Source of the DNA: Methylocaldum szegediense | GTDB lineage: Bacteria; Pseudomonadota; Gammaproteobacteria; Methylococcales; Methylococcaceae | Direction of reading: 5' to 3' | Assembly (NCBI RefSeq): GCF_949769195.1 | Contig: NZ_OX458333.1 | Coordinates: forward strand, 186,001 to 250,000 | DNA length: 64,000 nt | Shown: in pieces, positions 29,842 to 40,541 of the stretch | Numbering within the stretch: position 1 is the stretch's first letter | How the letters are laid out: each line of letters opens with the position of its first letter | Made by a program: the position numbers and the translations under genes | Notes under the pieces: model-generated | Databases searched by the model: none | What the model saw: only the letters and a program-made list of their open reading frames with translations | Told to the model about the DNA's origin: nothing

Positions 29842-32082
29842 ATGATCAAATCCGCCCCTACGAAAGTTAGTGGGTTTAGGTTGGAGGATCCCTTCGCCGA
29901 GAGGGAGGCGGCAAAGTACGAACGCCCCATTCCGAGTCGGGAATTGATTTTGGAAGTGATGAAAGCTCAGGGCGTTCCTTTGAGAGTGGAGGATCTTGCC
30001 GCGATCTTGGGCATAGAAGAAGAACACGATCTCGAATCGCTGCGTCGCCGCCTCAACGCCATGGAGCGGGATGGGCAGATACTGAGGAACCGTCGCAATC
30101 ACTACTGCGTTGTAAATCGCAGGGACCTCATTGCCGGGCGTGTTATCGGCCATCCAGATGGCTTCGGTTTTCTTCGGCCCGACGATGGCGGCGACGATTT
30201 GTTTCTCTCGCCCAAGGAAATGCGTGCGCTCATGCACGATGACCGGGCTGTGGTGTGCGTTCGCGGTGTCGACCGTCGCGGGCGGAGGGAGGCGGCTGTC
30301 GTCGAGGTGCTTGAGCGGAATACGCACCACATTGTGGGCCGGCTATACCTCGAACAGGGCATCTCCTTCGTCGTCCCGGATAACAAGCATATCGCTCACG
30401 ACGTTCTGATTCCTGAGGAACATAGAAACGGCGCGCTTCCCGGGCAGATCGTGGTCGCCGAGATCATCGAGCAGCCGACCCGGCAGCGCGATCCCATCGG
30501 ACGCATTAAGGAAGTCCTGGGCGATCACATGGCGCCCGGGATGGAGATCGAGGTGGCGATTCGCAGCTTCGATCTACCGTCCGAGTGGCCGGAGGCCGTG
30601 TTGAAGGAAGTTACGGGCTTGAGCACGGAGGTCGCAGAGGAGGATAAGGCCGGCCGCGTCGATTTGCGACATCTACCACTGGTGACGATCGACGGCGAGG
30701 ATGCGCGGGACTTCGACGATGCCGTGTACTGCGAACGAACCCCCAAAGGGTGGAAGCTGTACGTCGCCATTGCCGATGTGTCCCATTACGTTCGGCCCGG
30801 AACCGCGCTGGACGCTGAAGCGAGAAACCGCGGCAACTCGGTATATTTTCCCGATCGGGTCATTCCCATGCTGCCGGAGGTGCTCTCAAACGGTTTGTGC
30901 TCGCTCAATCCGGAGCAGGACCGGCTGTGCATGGTTTGCGAAATGTATATCAACACCGAGGGCGCGATCGTCCGTTCGCGTTTCTATTCCGGGCTGATGT
31001 TTTCCCATGCGCGGCTCACTTATACGGAAGTCGCCCGTATGATTGTCGACGGCGATAAGGTATTGAGGAAAAAATATCGCGCACTGGTGCCTCACCTGGA
31101 GGAACTGCACGCGCTTTACAAAGTCCTGCGCCGGGCAAGAGAGGCGCGCGGGGCGATGGATTTCGATACCCAGGAATCTTACATCGTCTTCGGAGAAGGC
31201 AAGAAGATTTCGCAGATTCTGCCGCGGGAGCGCAACGATGCCCATCGTCTGATCGAGGAGTGCATGATTACCGCCAACATCGCGGCAGCGCGCTTTTTGG
31301 CTCGTCACAAGCTTCCTCATGTGTTGCGGATTCACGAAGGGCCTACCGCCGAGCGACTGGCCGATCTGCGGGCTTTTCTCGGAAAGGTCGGGTTGCAACT
31401 CGGGGGCGGCGACAACCCGGGACCTAAAGACTATTTCGAGGTGCTGGACGAGATCACCGGGCGGCCCGATGAACACCTGATTCAGACCGTACTGCTACGT
31501 TCACTGCCTCAAGCAGTTTATAGCCCGGAGAAAAAGGGCCATTTCGGACTGGCTCTGGACGCCTACACGCATTTCACCTCGCCCATTCGGCGCTACCCGG
31601 ATTTGCTGGTGCATCGGGCGATTCGTCACGCGCTCGAAAACAAGAAAAAAGAAGAGTTCTACTATTCCCATAACGATATGGTGTTGATCGGTGAGCATTG
31701 TTCGTACACCGAGCGGCGCGCCGATGAGGCCACCCGTGATGTCATTGCCTGGCTCAAGTGCGAGTACATGCTGGATAAGTTGGGAGAGGAGTTCGACGGG
31801 GTGATTTCGGCCGTGACTCCCTTCGGTTTTTTTGTGGAATTAAAAGATATTTTCGTCGAGGGACTGGTTCACGTTTCGACTTTGGATAAGGATTTCTTCC
31901 ATTACGACCCTATCGGTTATCGTTTGGAAGGGCAGCGTAGCGGTGTGACGTACAGGCTGGGCGACAGCGTTCGGGTTATCGTGGCTCGCGTGAATCTGGA
32001 TGAGCGGAAAATCGACCTTGAGCTGGTGAAGCGCACCGCGTCTCAGGCGCGCCGGTCTCGGAAAAAAAGACGCCGTTTATGA
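29842..32082 (+). CDS. rnr: Ribonuclease R (3'-5' exoribonuclease)
   Basis: Degrades structured RNA and takes part in rRNA and tmRNA quality control. The 746-residue product has an N-terminal helix-turn-helix (LRVEDLAAILGIEEEHDLES) and cold-shock domains (GRVIGHPDGFGFLRPDDG). The RNB catalytic core follows, with the Asp cluster DGEDARDFDDAVY (about residues 284-296), LDAEARNRGNSVYFPDRVIPMLPE and HFTSPIRRYPDLLVHR. An S1 domain (EFDGVISAVTPFGFFVELKD) and a basic tail end the protein. The ATG at 29842 is preferred: it has AGGAAAG upstream and the family usually starts shortly before DPFAEREAAKYE. A TTG at 29782 is less likely. Confidence 0.95.
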   Translation: MIKSAPTKVSGFRLEDPFAEREAAKYERPIPSRELILEVMKAQGVPLRVEDLAAILGIEEEHDLESLRRRLNAMERDGQILRNRRNHYCVVNRRDLIAGRVIGHPDGFGFLRPDDGGDDLFLSPKEMRALMHDDRAVVCVRGVDRRGRREAAVVEVLERNTHHIVGRLYLEQGISFVVPDNKHIAHDVLIPEEHRNGALPGQIVVAEIIEQPTRQRDPIGRIKEVLGDHMAPGMEIEVAIRSFDLPSEWPEAVLKEVTGLSTEVAEEDKAGRVDLRHLPLVTIDGEDARDFDDAVYCERTPKGWKLYVAIADVSHYVRPGTALDAEARNRGNSVYFPDRVIPMLPEVLSNGLCSLNPEQDRLCMVCEMYINTEGAIVRSRFYSGLMFSHARLTYTEVARMIVDGDKVLRKKYRALVPHLEELHALYKVLRRAREARGAMDFDTQESYIVFGEGKKISQILPRERNDAHRLIEECMITANIAAARFLARHKLPHVLRIHEGPTAERLADLRAFLGKVGLQLGGGDNPGPKDYFEVLDEITGRPDEHLIQTVLLRSLPQAVYSPEKKGHFGLALDAYTHFTSPIRRYPDLLVHRAIRHALENKKKEEFYYSHNDMVLIGEHCSYTERRADEATRDVIAWLKCEYMLDKLGEEFDGVISAVTPFGFFVELKDIFVEGLVHVSTLDKDFFHYDPIGYRLEGQRSGVTYRLGDSVRVIVARVNLDERKIDLELVKRTASQARRSRKKRRRL

Positions 32083-32888
32083 AGCGCCGGCGTCGTGTCG
32101 CAGGTTTGCACGCGGTGGAAGCCGCGCTCGAAAATGCCCCGGACAGGATCATCACCGCTTGGATCGATCCACAACGGGAAGATGGACGAATCACGGCCAT
32201 CGAGCGAAAGTTGGCGTCACTGGGTATTCCGGTTCAGCCTGCCGGAAGACCGCGACTCGATGCTCTGGCGGAAAGCCGCAAGCACCAAGGTATCGTCCTG
32301 GAGTTAAAACCGGCCTCAGAACTCGGAGAATCAGAGCTTAGAGACGCTTTGGCGAGCCTCTCAGAGCAGCCGTTTTTCCTGGTCTTGGACCACGTGCAAG
32401 ATCCTCATAACCTCGGTGCTTGCCTGCGCAGCGCCGATGCCGCGGGCGTTCACGGCGTCATTATTACGAAGGACCAGTCCGCGGGATTGACGCCGACCGT
32501 CGCCAAAGTCGCCTCCGGCGCGGCTGAAACCGTGCCGGTTTATCGCGTGACGAATTTGAACCGAGTCCTTGGCTGGCTAAAGGATGCAGGTTTATGGGTC
32601 GTAGGGGCTGCAGGCGAGGCTGAGCAATCGCTGTATGAAGTCGATTTCTCGGTTCCGTTGGCGTTGGTGGTCGGAGCCGAAGGAAGAGGTTTGCGCCGTT
32701 TGACGCGTGAATCCTGCGACTTCTTGGTCAAAATTCCAATGTTCGGTCACGTCGAAAGCCTCAACTTGTCAGTTGCGACAGGCGTATTGCTTTTCGAGAC
32801 CGTACGTCAACGTACTCAGCCGAGTCTGTCTAATGCTGCGAGTCGTGCTCGCCGACCTGAATCGTCAAGCTCGGAGCCGAAGGCTTAA
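32079..32888 (+). CDS. rlmB: 23S rRNA (guanosine-2'-O)-methyltransferase RlmB
   Basis: SpoU-type methyltransferase modifying Gm2251 in the 23S rRNA P-loop. The 269-residue product has the N-terminal substrate-binding domain (VAGLHAVEAAL). The SPOUT motifs are LDHVQDPHNLGACLRSADA, VVGAEGRGLRRLTRESCD and IPMFGHVESLNLSVATGV. The ATG overlaps the rnr stop (ATGA), so rnr-rlmB are coupled, a widespread pairing. The C-terminal tail (SRARRPESSSSEPKA) is longer than in E. coli. Confidence 0.97.
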   Translation: MKRRRRVAGLHAVEAALENAPDRIITAWIDPQREDGRITAIERKLASLGIPVQPAGRPRLDALAESRKHQGIVLELKPASELGESELRDALASLSEQPFFLVLDHVQDPHNLGACLRSADAAGVHGVIITKDQSAGLTPTVAKVASGAAETVPVYRVTNLNRVLGWLKDAGLWVVGAAGEAEQSLYEVDFSVPLALVVGAEGRGLRRLTRESCDFLVKIPMFGHVESLNLSVATGVLLFETVRQRTQPSLSNAASRARRPESSSSEPKA

Positions 32889-33278
32889 ATCCTTGCCGGC
32901 TGATGTCGAGGTTGACATAGATTAATGGAGCCAATGCGAAAATTGCTAGGCAGAAAAGTCTTGCCCCTCTCTTTGCTGCGTAACGCGGTTCCAGGTGCAT
33001 CCAACACCAGAGGTAGATTTCGAGTACCATAGTCGGGCCTCTATAGGTTGGTAGCCATGACGAATTCTGAACTACTGTGATTAAGACCATCCTATAACCG
33101 GGAATAGCCGTTCGAATCCTGCGGCAAAAAAGCGCACTTTTTGAACTCGAGCCCCCTCAAAGGGTGTGCCTTTCCAACGGTTATCGGCGAGATCCGTGAG
33201 TAGGTGCGAGTTCTTTGTTTAGCTACCGGACCATTTTAAAATGCCCGTCGTGTGTTGCCGCAATCCGACTGGTCTAAC

Positions 33279-33302
33279 AATACCCGTGAGGCGGGTGTTT
33301 TT
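33279..33302 (+). terminator. Terminator-like hairpin in the mtnA leader
   Basis: An eight-base stem (AATACCCG with CGGGTGTT, including one G-T pair) around TGAGG is followed by a T-run (33298-33302). It lies 26 bases before the mtnA start and 390 bases after rlmB. It may end rnr-rlmB transcription or act as an attenuator of mtnA. The rest of 32889-33328 holds no gene I can support; a minus-strand frame at 32830-33090 has one hydrophobic stretch but nothing else. Confidence 0.45.
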
Positions 33303-33328
33303 CCATTTTCCCGTTGTTGATTATCTAA

Positions 33329-34387
33329 ATGCTCTCGTCGTCTTCGTCCATGTCATTTCAAGATACCGTCCGCGCCCTAGAGTGGTGCGAGCAAGGACTC
33401 CGTGTGCTAGATCAGCGTCGGCTTCCGAGTGCCGTTGAATACCAGACGTTCGGCAGTGTCCGGGGCGTGGCCGAAGCCATTTCCTCGATGCGCGTACGCG
33501 GAGCCCCTGCGATCGGTATCGCTGCCGCTTACGGCGTGGTTTTGGCAGCGCGCCAGCGCTATCGCGAAAATCCGGATACCTGGAAGGAGACGATTGAAGC
33601 GGACCTGGCCGAACTCGCCGGCTCGCGCCCAACCGCTGTGAATCTTTTCTGGGCGCTCGACCGCATGCGGTCCGAGATCCGGGCGATAGATGGCAACCCC
33701 GAGCCTCGTCTATTGCAAACCGCGCGTATCATCCATGACGAGGATATCGCGGCCAATCGGAAGATGGGCGAGCTCGGTGCTTCCGTGCTTGTCGGCGCCA
33801 ACGGCGTATTGACTCACTGCAACACGGGTTCTCTCGCGACCGGTGGTTACGGCACGGCGCTCGGGGTGGTTCGGAGCGCCTACCGACAGGGCGTTACGAG
33901 AATTTTCGCGACGGAAACCCGTCCTTGGTTACAGGGTGCTCGATTGACCGTTTGGGAATTGGAACAGGATGGTATACCCGCAACCCTGGTCGCTGATTCC
34001 GCGGCAGCCTATTTGATGAAAACGGGGGCGATTCAATGGATCGCCGTCGGAGCTGATCGCATTGCGGCGAACGGCGACACCGCCAACAAGATCGGTACCT
34101 ATGCCTTGGCCGTCGCAGCCCGCCATCACGGGGTGAAATTCATGGTGGTCGCACCGACGTCGACAATAGATTGGCGGACAGAAACGGGCGCAAGTATCAA
34201 GATCGAGGAGCGGGAGCAGAGGGAGTTGTTGAACGACTACTTTTTGAGGCCCGATAGCGTTATTACGGCCTGGAATCCGGTGTTCGACGTGACTCCGGCC
34301 GAATTGATCGATTGCATTGTGACCGAGCGAGGCGTTGTTTGGAATCCTGATCGGCAGGCCATGATGGCATTGGCGGATGCGAGGTGA
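33329..34387 (+). CDS. mtnA: Methylthioribose-1-phosphate isomerase
   Basis: Converts 5-methylthioribose-1-phosphate to methylthioribulose-1-phosphate in the methionine salvage pathway. The 352-residue product has [20 protein letters not shown], the catalytic Cys in [19 protein letters not shown], the catalytic Asp in [19 protein letters not shown] and the C-terminal [19 protein letters not shown]. The start is uncertain: an ATG at 33350 ([12 protein letters not shown]) is equally plausible and neither has a strong ribosome site. No other salvage gene is nearby. Confidence 0.95.
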   Translation: MLSSSSSMSFQDTVRALEWCEQGLRVLDQRRLPSAVEYQTFGSVRGVAEAISSMRVRGAPAIGIAAAYGVVLAARQRYRENPDTWKETIEADLAELAGSRPTAVNLFWALDRMRSEIRAIDGNPEPRLLQTARIIHDEDIAANRKMGELGASVLVGANGVLTHCNTGSLATGGYGTALGVVRSAYRQGVTRIFATETRPWLQGARLTVWELEQDGIPATLVADSAAAYLMKTGAIQWIAVGADRIAANGDTANKIGTYALAVAARHHGVKFMVVAPTSTIDWRTETGASIKIEEREQRELLNDYFLRPDSVITAWNPVFDVTPAELIDCIVTERGVVWNPDRQAMMALADAR

Positions 34388-34429
34388 GCCCGCGTTACGC
34401 GCCCGTGTATTGATCGGAGGCGGAGCTGA

Positions 34430-35863
<1,434 letters not shown>

Positions 35864-35927
35864 TCGAAAATGGGTTCGCTCTCGCGGTGATCTTCCGCCG
35901 GTGCCGTCGACCGGCGAACCCTTTCGA
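35864..35927. repeat. Long inverted repeat directly after serS
   Basis: TCGAAAATGGGTTCGC (35864-35879) and GCGAACCCTTTCGA (35914-35927) are complementary apart from a two-base bulge, with an inner GCCGG/CCGGC stem. It begins at the base after the serS stop. No T-run is visible, so it is a candidate 3'-end-stabilising or Rho-associated structure. The remainder of 35928-36224 contains no gene. Confidence 0.5.
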
Positions 35928-36224
35928 AGAGTGCGTTCTATATCCAAGGTCGCCGTTTCTGTTATTCCTATGGCACAGCTGGTCTATCAGCTCGATCGCA
36001 CGCGAACCGTCTCGGCTGTTCCGTACTCTTCGCGTCACATCGTCTCTTGTACCCGTCGAAACAGCCCTCTCTAACCGCATCCGGGAAAAGCCTCAGCCAA
36101 AGTGTGAACCGTATCGAAGAAAGAACACGAGATATAACTATTCTTTGTACGAATTTGGTCATTCTAGAAGCTTCGGTTATCATGCGGCGGCAACGTTCTC
36201 AAGTAACCAATAAGGAGGTGAAAG

Positions 36225-36629
36225 ATGCGGAGTTTTCGACTGGTTGCCAATTCCCTTCTGTCGATCTATCTGGCGTCTTCCTGTACCGTTGGTCATGCCA
36301 GAACGGCAAGTTCAAAGAATCTGTCAAGCGTTCAAAAGGGCATTGCCTCCTACTATAGCGACCGTTTTCACGGTCGGCGAACGGCTAGCGGGGAGCGTTA
36401 CGACCGGAACGGATTAACGGCGATGCATCGGTCTCTGCCGTTCGGGACCCGGATTCGTGTCACCAATCTGAGCAATAACCGCAGCGTAGAAGTTCGCGTG
36501 AACGACCGTGGCGCCCCGACAAATAAACGTTTGCTCGACCTTTCGCGGCGTGCGGCTCAAAAACTCGGATTCATCAAGCAGGGACTCGCTCAGGTGAAGC
36601 TCGAGGTGATCCAACCGGGCGATGGTTGA
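36225..36629 (+). CDS. RlpA-like septal ring protein with double-psi beta-barrel domain
   Basis: A short (134-residue) secreted RlpA-family protein; full-length RlpA cleaves naked glycan strands at the septum and has an extra SPOR domain, which is missing here. There is an N-terminal signal sequence (LVANSLLSIYLASSCTVGHA). The domain motifs are GIASYYSDRFHGRRTASGE, ERYDRNGLTAMHRSLPFGT, VRVNDRGAP and LDLSRRAAQKLGF. The Cys in LASSC could be a lipid attachment site, but the lipobox is imperfect. A strong ribosome site (AAGGAGGTG) precedes the ATG. Confidence 0.88.
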   Translation: MRSFRLVANSLLSIYLASSCTVGHARTASSKNLSSVQKGIASYYSDRFHGRRTASGERYDRNGLTAMHRSLPFGTRIRVTNLSNNRSVEVRVNDRGAPTNKRLLDLSRRAAQKLGFIKQGLAQVKLEVIQPGDG

Positions 36630-36806
36630 TTTGCGCTTTAACCGTTAAGGAAGCTCTGAGCAAGCGGATTCCGTTCATGCCCCTCGACTAGATTCTCAGG
36701 TGGGCGCTCGGCATGCCTGTCTTGAGCAGGCGGAAGGACATGAACGGAATCGACTCGATCGGAGCTTCGTCAAGGGCGGTGACTGTATGGAGTTTAGCCC
36801 CACGAA

Positions 36807-37130
36807 TTACCGGCTGTAGCCTAAGGATTGAATGTCCACTAGGCGGCCATTCTCGAATCGAAACAGTTGCACGAATCGATTACGACCGAAGTCGTAAACC
36901 CATTCGTCGATCATGACCGGTACGTATTGCCCGAATTCCATACCTGTACCGAAAACCTTGGTATATCTAAGCTCGATGCGGGAGTCCGCGAATACCGGCT
37001 CGCCGCACTTTTGCAGCACTTCTACCTTGTAATCGCCCGCGTTTACCAGTGAGGAACCGCAACGGAGCGCCCAAGTAGACGGTGCGTACAGGCACAGGCA
37101 TAAGCTGAGAAGATAAATCCTTTTTTTCAT
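36807..37130 (-). CDS. Secreted DUF2845-family protein
   Basis: A 107-residue periplasmic protein of unknown function. It has a signal peptide (KRIYLLSLCLCLYAPSTWA), then LRCGSSLVNAGDYKVEVLQKCGEP with two Cys that may form a disulfide, and WVYDFGRNRFVQLFRFENGRLVDI. This is the standard DUF2845 layout seen in many gammaproteobacteria, sometimes in tandem copies. It is divergent from erpA with about 100 bases between the starts. Confidence 0.85.
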   Translation of the reverse strand: MKKRIYLLSLCLCLYAPSTWALRCGSSLVNAGDYKVEVLQKCGEPVFADSRIELRYTKVFGTGMEFGQYVPVMIDEWVYDFGRNRFVQLFRFENGRLVDIQSLGYSR

Positions 37131-37163
37131 GAGTGACCGTGGGCTTGTGGAGACCGGTTATTC

Positions 37164-37194
37164 TTGATCAAATTTCTCGGAAAAATCATATAAT
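37164..37194 (+). promoter_or_regulatory. Candidate promoter of erpA
   Basis: A perfect TATAAT (37189-37194) with an upstream TTGATC (37164-37169), spacer 19. The -10 overlaps the ATG at 37193, so transcription would begin near 37201. This argues that translation starts at the second ATG, 37232. Confidence 0.5.
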
Positions 37195-37231
37195 GGCTAC
37201 CGATTCGATAAGTTCCCAGGTTACGATTTGT

Positions 37232-37567
37232 ATGAGCGAAGAGCCCATTAAATTTACTGACAGCGCAGCGGCGAAGGTGAGAGAACTCATCGCCGAGGAA
37301 GGCAATACCGACCTAAAGCTGCGGGTTTACATTACCGGCGGCGGATGTTCGGGTTTTCAGTACGGATTCACCTTCGACGAAACGATTAACGAAGACGATA
37401 CGCAAATCGTGAAAGATGGTGTCACCGTCTTGATCGATTCGATGAGCATCCAATATCTAACCGGTGCTGAAATCGACTATACTGAGGACCTATCCGGATC
37501 GCAATTCGTTATCCGCAATCCCAATGCCACGACGACGTGCGGTTGTGGATCATCCTTCTCGATCTGA
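37232..37567 (+). CDS. erpA: Iron-sulfur cluster insertion protein ErpA
   Basis: A-type carrier that delivers Fe-S clusters to apoproteins, including isoprenoid-synthesis enzymes. The 111-residue form starting [20 protein letters not shown] matches family length and keeps all three cluster-binding Cys ([10 protein letters not shown] and [11 protein letters not shown]). An in-frame ATG at 37193 would add 13 residues but sits inside the apparent -10 box. Confidence 0.95.
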   Translation: MSEEPIKFTDSAAAKVRELIAEEGNTDLKLRVYITGGGCSGFQYGFTFDETINEDDTQIVKDGVTVLIDSMSIQYLTGAEIDYTEDLSGSQFVIRNPNATTTCGCGSSFSI

Positions 37568-37646
37568 ATCGAAAGGTTCGCAAAGGGTGCGTCGATCCGA
37601 TTAGGTTCGACGCACGCTGCCACGGCGAAGAACGATCGGGTCGCGC

Positions 37647-38012
37647 CTAGCAGATCGGCACCAGCATGACCGGAAATGTCACCCATAGGATTGCCAGCAG
37701 TGCGAGCCCTCCGAAGGAGATAGTCATCCAATTGATGAACGCGGCAGTCGCCGTCCGCGGGCCGTCCCGATAAAGACTCCTCCATGCGGGGATGATTATC
37801 ATCGAGATCCCCGCAATCGCCGTTACTGTGGCAATGGCTACCATCCACGCCACGATTCCGATCCCCAGCCAACTTGAATTCTGAAACCCGCGGGCACAGA
37901 CCAGGGCGGTGGCAATGTAGACGATCCCGAAGTGGGTTGCCCAGATCAAGACGCCCGAAACCATTCGCAGCGTGGTTGTCACGAATTGGAGCGCGGCAGC
38001 CATGTCGCTCAC
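37647..38012 (-). CDS. Small membrane protein at the end of the oxidase operon
   Basis: A 121-residue hydrophobic protein with three to four predicted membrane helices (about residues 15-40, 48-72, 92-118). It overlaps the fused oxidase gene by four bases (ATGA), so it is translated with it. By position it may be an accessory subunit or assembly factor of the terminal oxidase, in place of a separate subunit III/IV. I recognise no catalytic motif. Confidence 0.7.
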   Translation of the reverse strand: MSDMAAALQFVTTTLRMVSGVLIWATHFGIVYIATALVCARGFQNSSWLGIGIVAWMVAIATVTAIAGISMIIIPAWRSLYRDGPRTATAAFINWMTISFGGLALLAILWVTFPVMLVPIC

Positions 38013-40531
38013 CCCAGGAAGCGTGGAGACAGATGGACCACGGCCAGCGCAATCAGGCCCTGAACCACGGTGTAGTGCCAGAACACCATGGTGTTGTCGA
38101 ACGTGGCTCGACGTTCACGGTTTATGAGCCCGCACACCGAGCGGGCAAACGTATAAAGGCCCATGATGGCCACTACGGTAATGAAAAAGCCCTGAATCGC
38201 GACGACGGCATAAACGATTGCGGCATAGCCGGAATCGGTCGGTCTCAGGCCCGTTAGCCAGTGGCCCCAGAGCTCGGTCAAAAGAGCAGCGACGAGCAGC
38301 GGCACGGCCAAAAGCAGGGCGAGGCGTACCGTCCAGAACCGATTTGACTTCAATGCGCGGCTGGCATAGGCAATAACAGCGCTGCTGAATGCCCAGAGTC
38401 CTCCCGCCACAGCCGGATATGTCACTCCCGGCAGCGATTCGCCTCCCTTTGGCCAGAACCCCGGCGCCACCGTCCACAGGAAGTAATAAGAGAAGATGAG
38501 GCATGTGAAAAGGGAGGCTGAGACGATGATCAGCACGACCATCGCCCAACGGGAATGTGACATGGGGCCAGTCACGTAGACCGGCAGCTTGATGCCGCCG
38601 CCGATATCCACGGGAGGATGCGTAGGACCTGGGTCGGTGCCCCAAACCCACCGGATAATCATGGCGATCGCGAACACGCCGAAGAGAAGGGCGGGAACTA
38701 CCTGTTTCACGGTCAAGAGCAGGAAAAACGCCGCCGTGCCGAAGGCGCCCAACACCGGGTACCAACTTCCCGCTGGCATCTGCAAGATGTACAGGGGCCG
38801 AGCGTCGATCGGGCTGGTGACGAGGGTTTCGCGCCCACCGGTCGGCGCACCCGGCAGATAATACCGGCCCGCATCGACGTCCTGCGCCAGATTCGGCTGA
38901 TCCCAGAGTGGCTCGCGACTCTTGACGATAGGAATGCTGCGCATGGCATAGTCGCCACCGGGCAGCCATTCTAGGGTGCCGGCGTCCCAGATATTGCCGG
39001 CTTTTTGTTCGCGGAAAGGCCGGAAGTTGAGTGCGAGATCGATCAGGAACACCAGGACCCCCGCGGCGATGAGGAAAGCACCGAAGGTAGAGACCAGGTT
39101 GAGGGTGTCCCAGCCGAGTTCTGCCGAATAGGTATAGACCCGCCGCAGCATACCTAGCAGGCCGGTGACGTGCATCGGGAAGAATGCCGTGTTGAAGCCG
39201 ATGAACATCAATCCGCACACCCAGCGGCCGAGTTTTTCCGAGAGAGGTCTGGCGCTCACGTAGGGCGCCCAGTAATAGAACACCCCGAACAGCGGGAACA
39301 CCATGCCGCCGAACAGTACATAGTGCAGATGCGCCACTACGAAATAGGTGTCGTGCACCTGCCAGTCGAAGGGTACTACCGCCACCATCACACCGGTGAG
39401 TCCGCCCAACACGAAAATGAACAAGAAGCCTAGGGTGAACAGCGCCGGCACCGTGAGTTTCAAGCGTCCGGCGGCAATGGTGGCGATCCAGGCAAAGACC
39501 TGTATGCCGCTCGGTACCGACACCGCCATGCTGGCCGCTGAGAAATAGCTCATGGAAATTTGCGGCAGCCCTACGGCGAACATGTGGTGCACCCATAGGG
39601 CGAAGCTCAGAAAACCCGTGCCCACTAGGGCCAGCACCACCAACCGGTACCCCACCAAGTGCTTGCGCGCCATCGTGGGGATGATCATCGACACGATTCC
39701 CGCAGCGGGGAGAAAGATAATGTAAACCTCGGGATGGCCGAAAAACCAGAAAAGATGTTGCCAGAGCAGGGGATCGCCGCCCTTCTCGGCCACAAAGAAC
39801 GGCCACTCGAAGCTTCGCTCCAACTCCAGGAGTGCGGTGCACAGGATGACCGCTGGAAAGGCGACCATGATCATTCCAGCGAACACCAGCATGGCCCAGC
39901 AATAGATCGGCATCTTATCGAGGCTCATGCCAGGCGCGCGGTTGAGCAGCACTCCCACCACGATCTCAATGGCCGCGGCGATGGCCGTGATTTCGATAAA
40001 GCCGATGCCGAGCAGCCAGAAATCGGAGTTGTCGCCGGGCGAGAACTGATAACTGGTCAGCGGTGGGTACATGAACCAGCCACCCTTGGGCGCTAAATCG
40101 AAGAAAAGACTACAGAAGAACGCGAGTCCGCCTGCGAAATAAGCCCAAAAGGCGTAGGCCGATAGCCTGGGGAAAGGTAGATCGCGCGCCGCTTGCATGT
40201 TGGGCAGAATGAGCACCCCGAGCGCCTCTACCGCCGGTACGGCGAACAGGAACATCATGATGGTGCCGTGCATCGTGAAGATCTGGTTATAGGTATCCTG
40301 ACCCAGGAGATCGTTTTCCGGCACCGCGAGTTGGGTGCGCATCAAGAGCGCCAGCACGCCGGCCAGCAAGAAGAACAGGAAGGCCGTGCCTACATAGAGG
40401 ATGCCGATGTACTCGTTATTGACGACGGTGATGAAATTCCAGCCCGAGGGAGGCCGCCAAATCTTTTGGAGTAGGGGAAGTTCCTCTACCGGGCGGGGAA
40501 CGGGGTTCGGAAATTCCTGATTCCGGTCCAT
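38009..40531 (-). CDS. Fused cytochrome c oxidase subunit I-III (aa3-type heme-copper oxidase)
   Basis: Membrane-embedded O2-reducing subunit. The first about 540 residues are subunit I: heme ligand in FTMHGTIMMF, WFFGHPEVYI with the CuB His and cross-linked Tyr, CuB pair WVHHMF, and VVAHLHYVLFGG with the two heme His. The remainder is a subunit III-like multi-helix domain (GPMSHSRWAMVVLIIVSASL; ending FWHYTVVQGLIALAVVHLSP). Relative to standard A1 oxidases, PTGIKVFSW reads PSGIQVFAW (K-channel Lys to Gln) and PRMNNISFW reads PRLSAYAFW (D-channel Asn lost), though the Asp in ARDLPFPR is kept. It resembles the CoxN-type alternative oxidases. Confidence 0.93.
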   Translation of the reverse strand: MDRNQEFPNPVPRPVEELPLLQKIWRPPSGWNFITVVNNEYIGILYVGTAFLFFLLAGVLALLMRTQLAVPENDLLGQDTYNQIFTMHGTIMMFLFAVPAVEALGVLILPNMQAARDLPFPRLSAYAFWAYFAGGLAFFCSLFFDLAPKGGWFMYPPLTSYQFSPGDNSDFWLLGIGFIEITAIAAAIEIVVGVLLNRAPGMSLDKMPIYCWAMLVFAGMIMVAFPAVILCTALLELERSFEWPFFVAEKGGDPLLWQHLFWFFGHPEVYIIFLPAAGIVSMIIPTMARKHLVGYRLVVLALVGTGFLSFALWVHHMFAVGLPQISMSYFSAASMAVSVPSGIQVFAWIATIAAGRLKLTVPALFTLGFLFIFVLGGLTGVMVAVVPFDWQVHDTYFVVAHLHYVLFGGMVFPLFGVFYYWAPYVSARPLSEKLGRWVCGLMFIGFNTAFFPMHVTGLLGMLRRVYTYSAELGWDTLNLVSTFGAFLIAAGVLVFLIDLALNFRPFREQKAGNIWDAGTLEWLPGGDYAMRSIPIVKSREPLWDQPNLAQDVDAGRYYLPGAPTGGRETLVTSPIDARPLYILQMPAGSWYPVLGAFGTAAFFLLLTVKQVVPALLFGVFAIAMIIRWVWGTDPGPTHPPVDIGGGIKLPVYVTGPMSHSRWAMVVLIIVSASLFTCLIFSYYFLWTVAPGFWPKGGESLPGVTYPAVAGGLWAFSSAVIAYASRALKSNRFWTVRLALLLAVPLLVAALLTELWGHWLTGLRPTDSGYAAIVYAVVAIQGFFITVVAIMGLYTFARSVCGLINRERRATFDNTMVFWHYTVVQGLIALAVVHLSPRFLG

Positions 40532-40541
40532 CCATGTCTCC

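Noticed and set aside
32830-33090. Minus-strand 86-codon frame with one hydrophobic stretch after rlmB
   Set aside because: It overlaps the rlmB 3' end, has no recognisable family and no clear ribosome site.
33100-33135. tRNA T-arm-like motif GTTCGAATCCTGCGG
   Set aside because: No matching acceptor, D or anticodon arms nearby; probably chance.
38115-39902. 595-codon minus-strand frame inside the oxidase gene
   Set aside because: It is an out-of-frame shadow of the fused subunit I-III gene, which has all catalytic motifs in the other frame.
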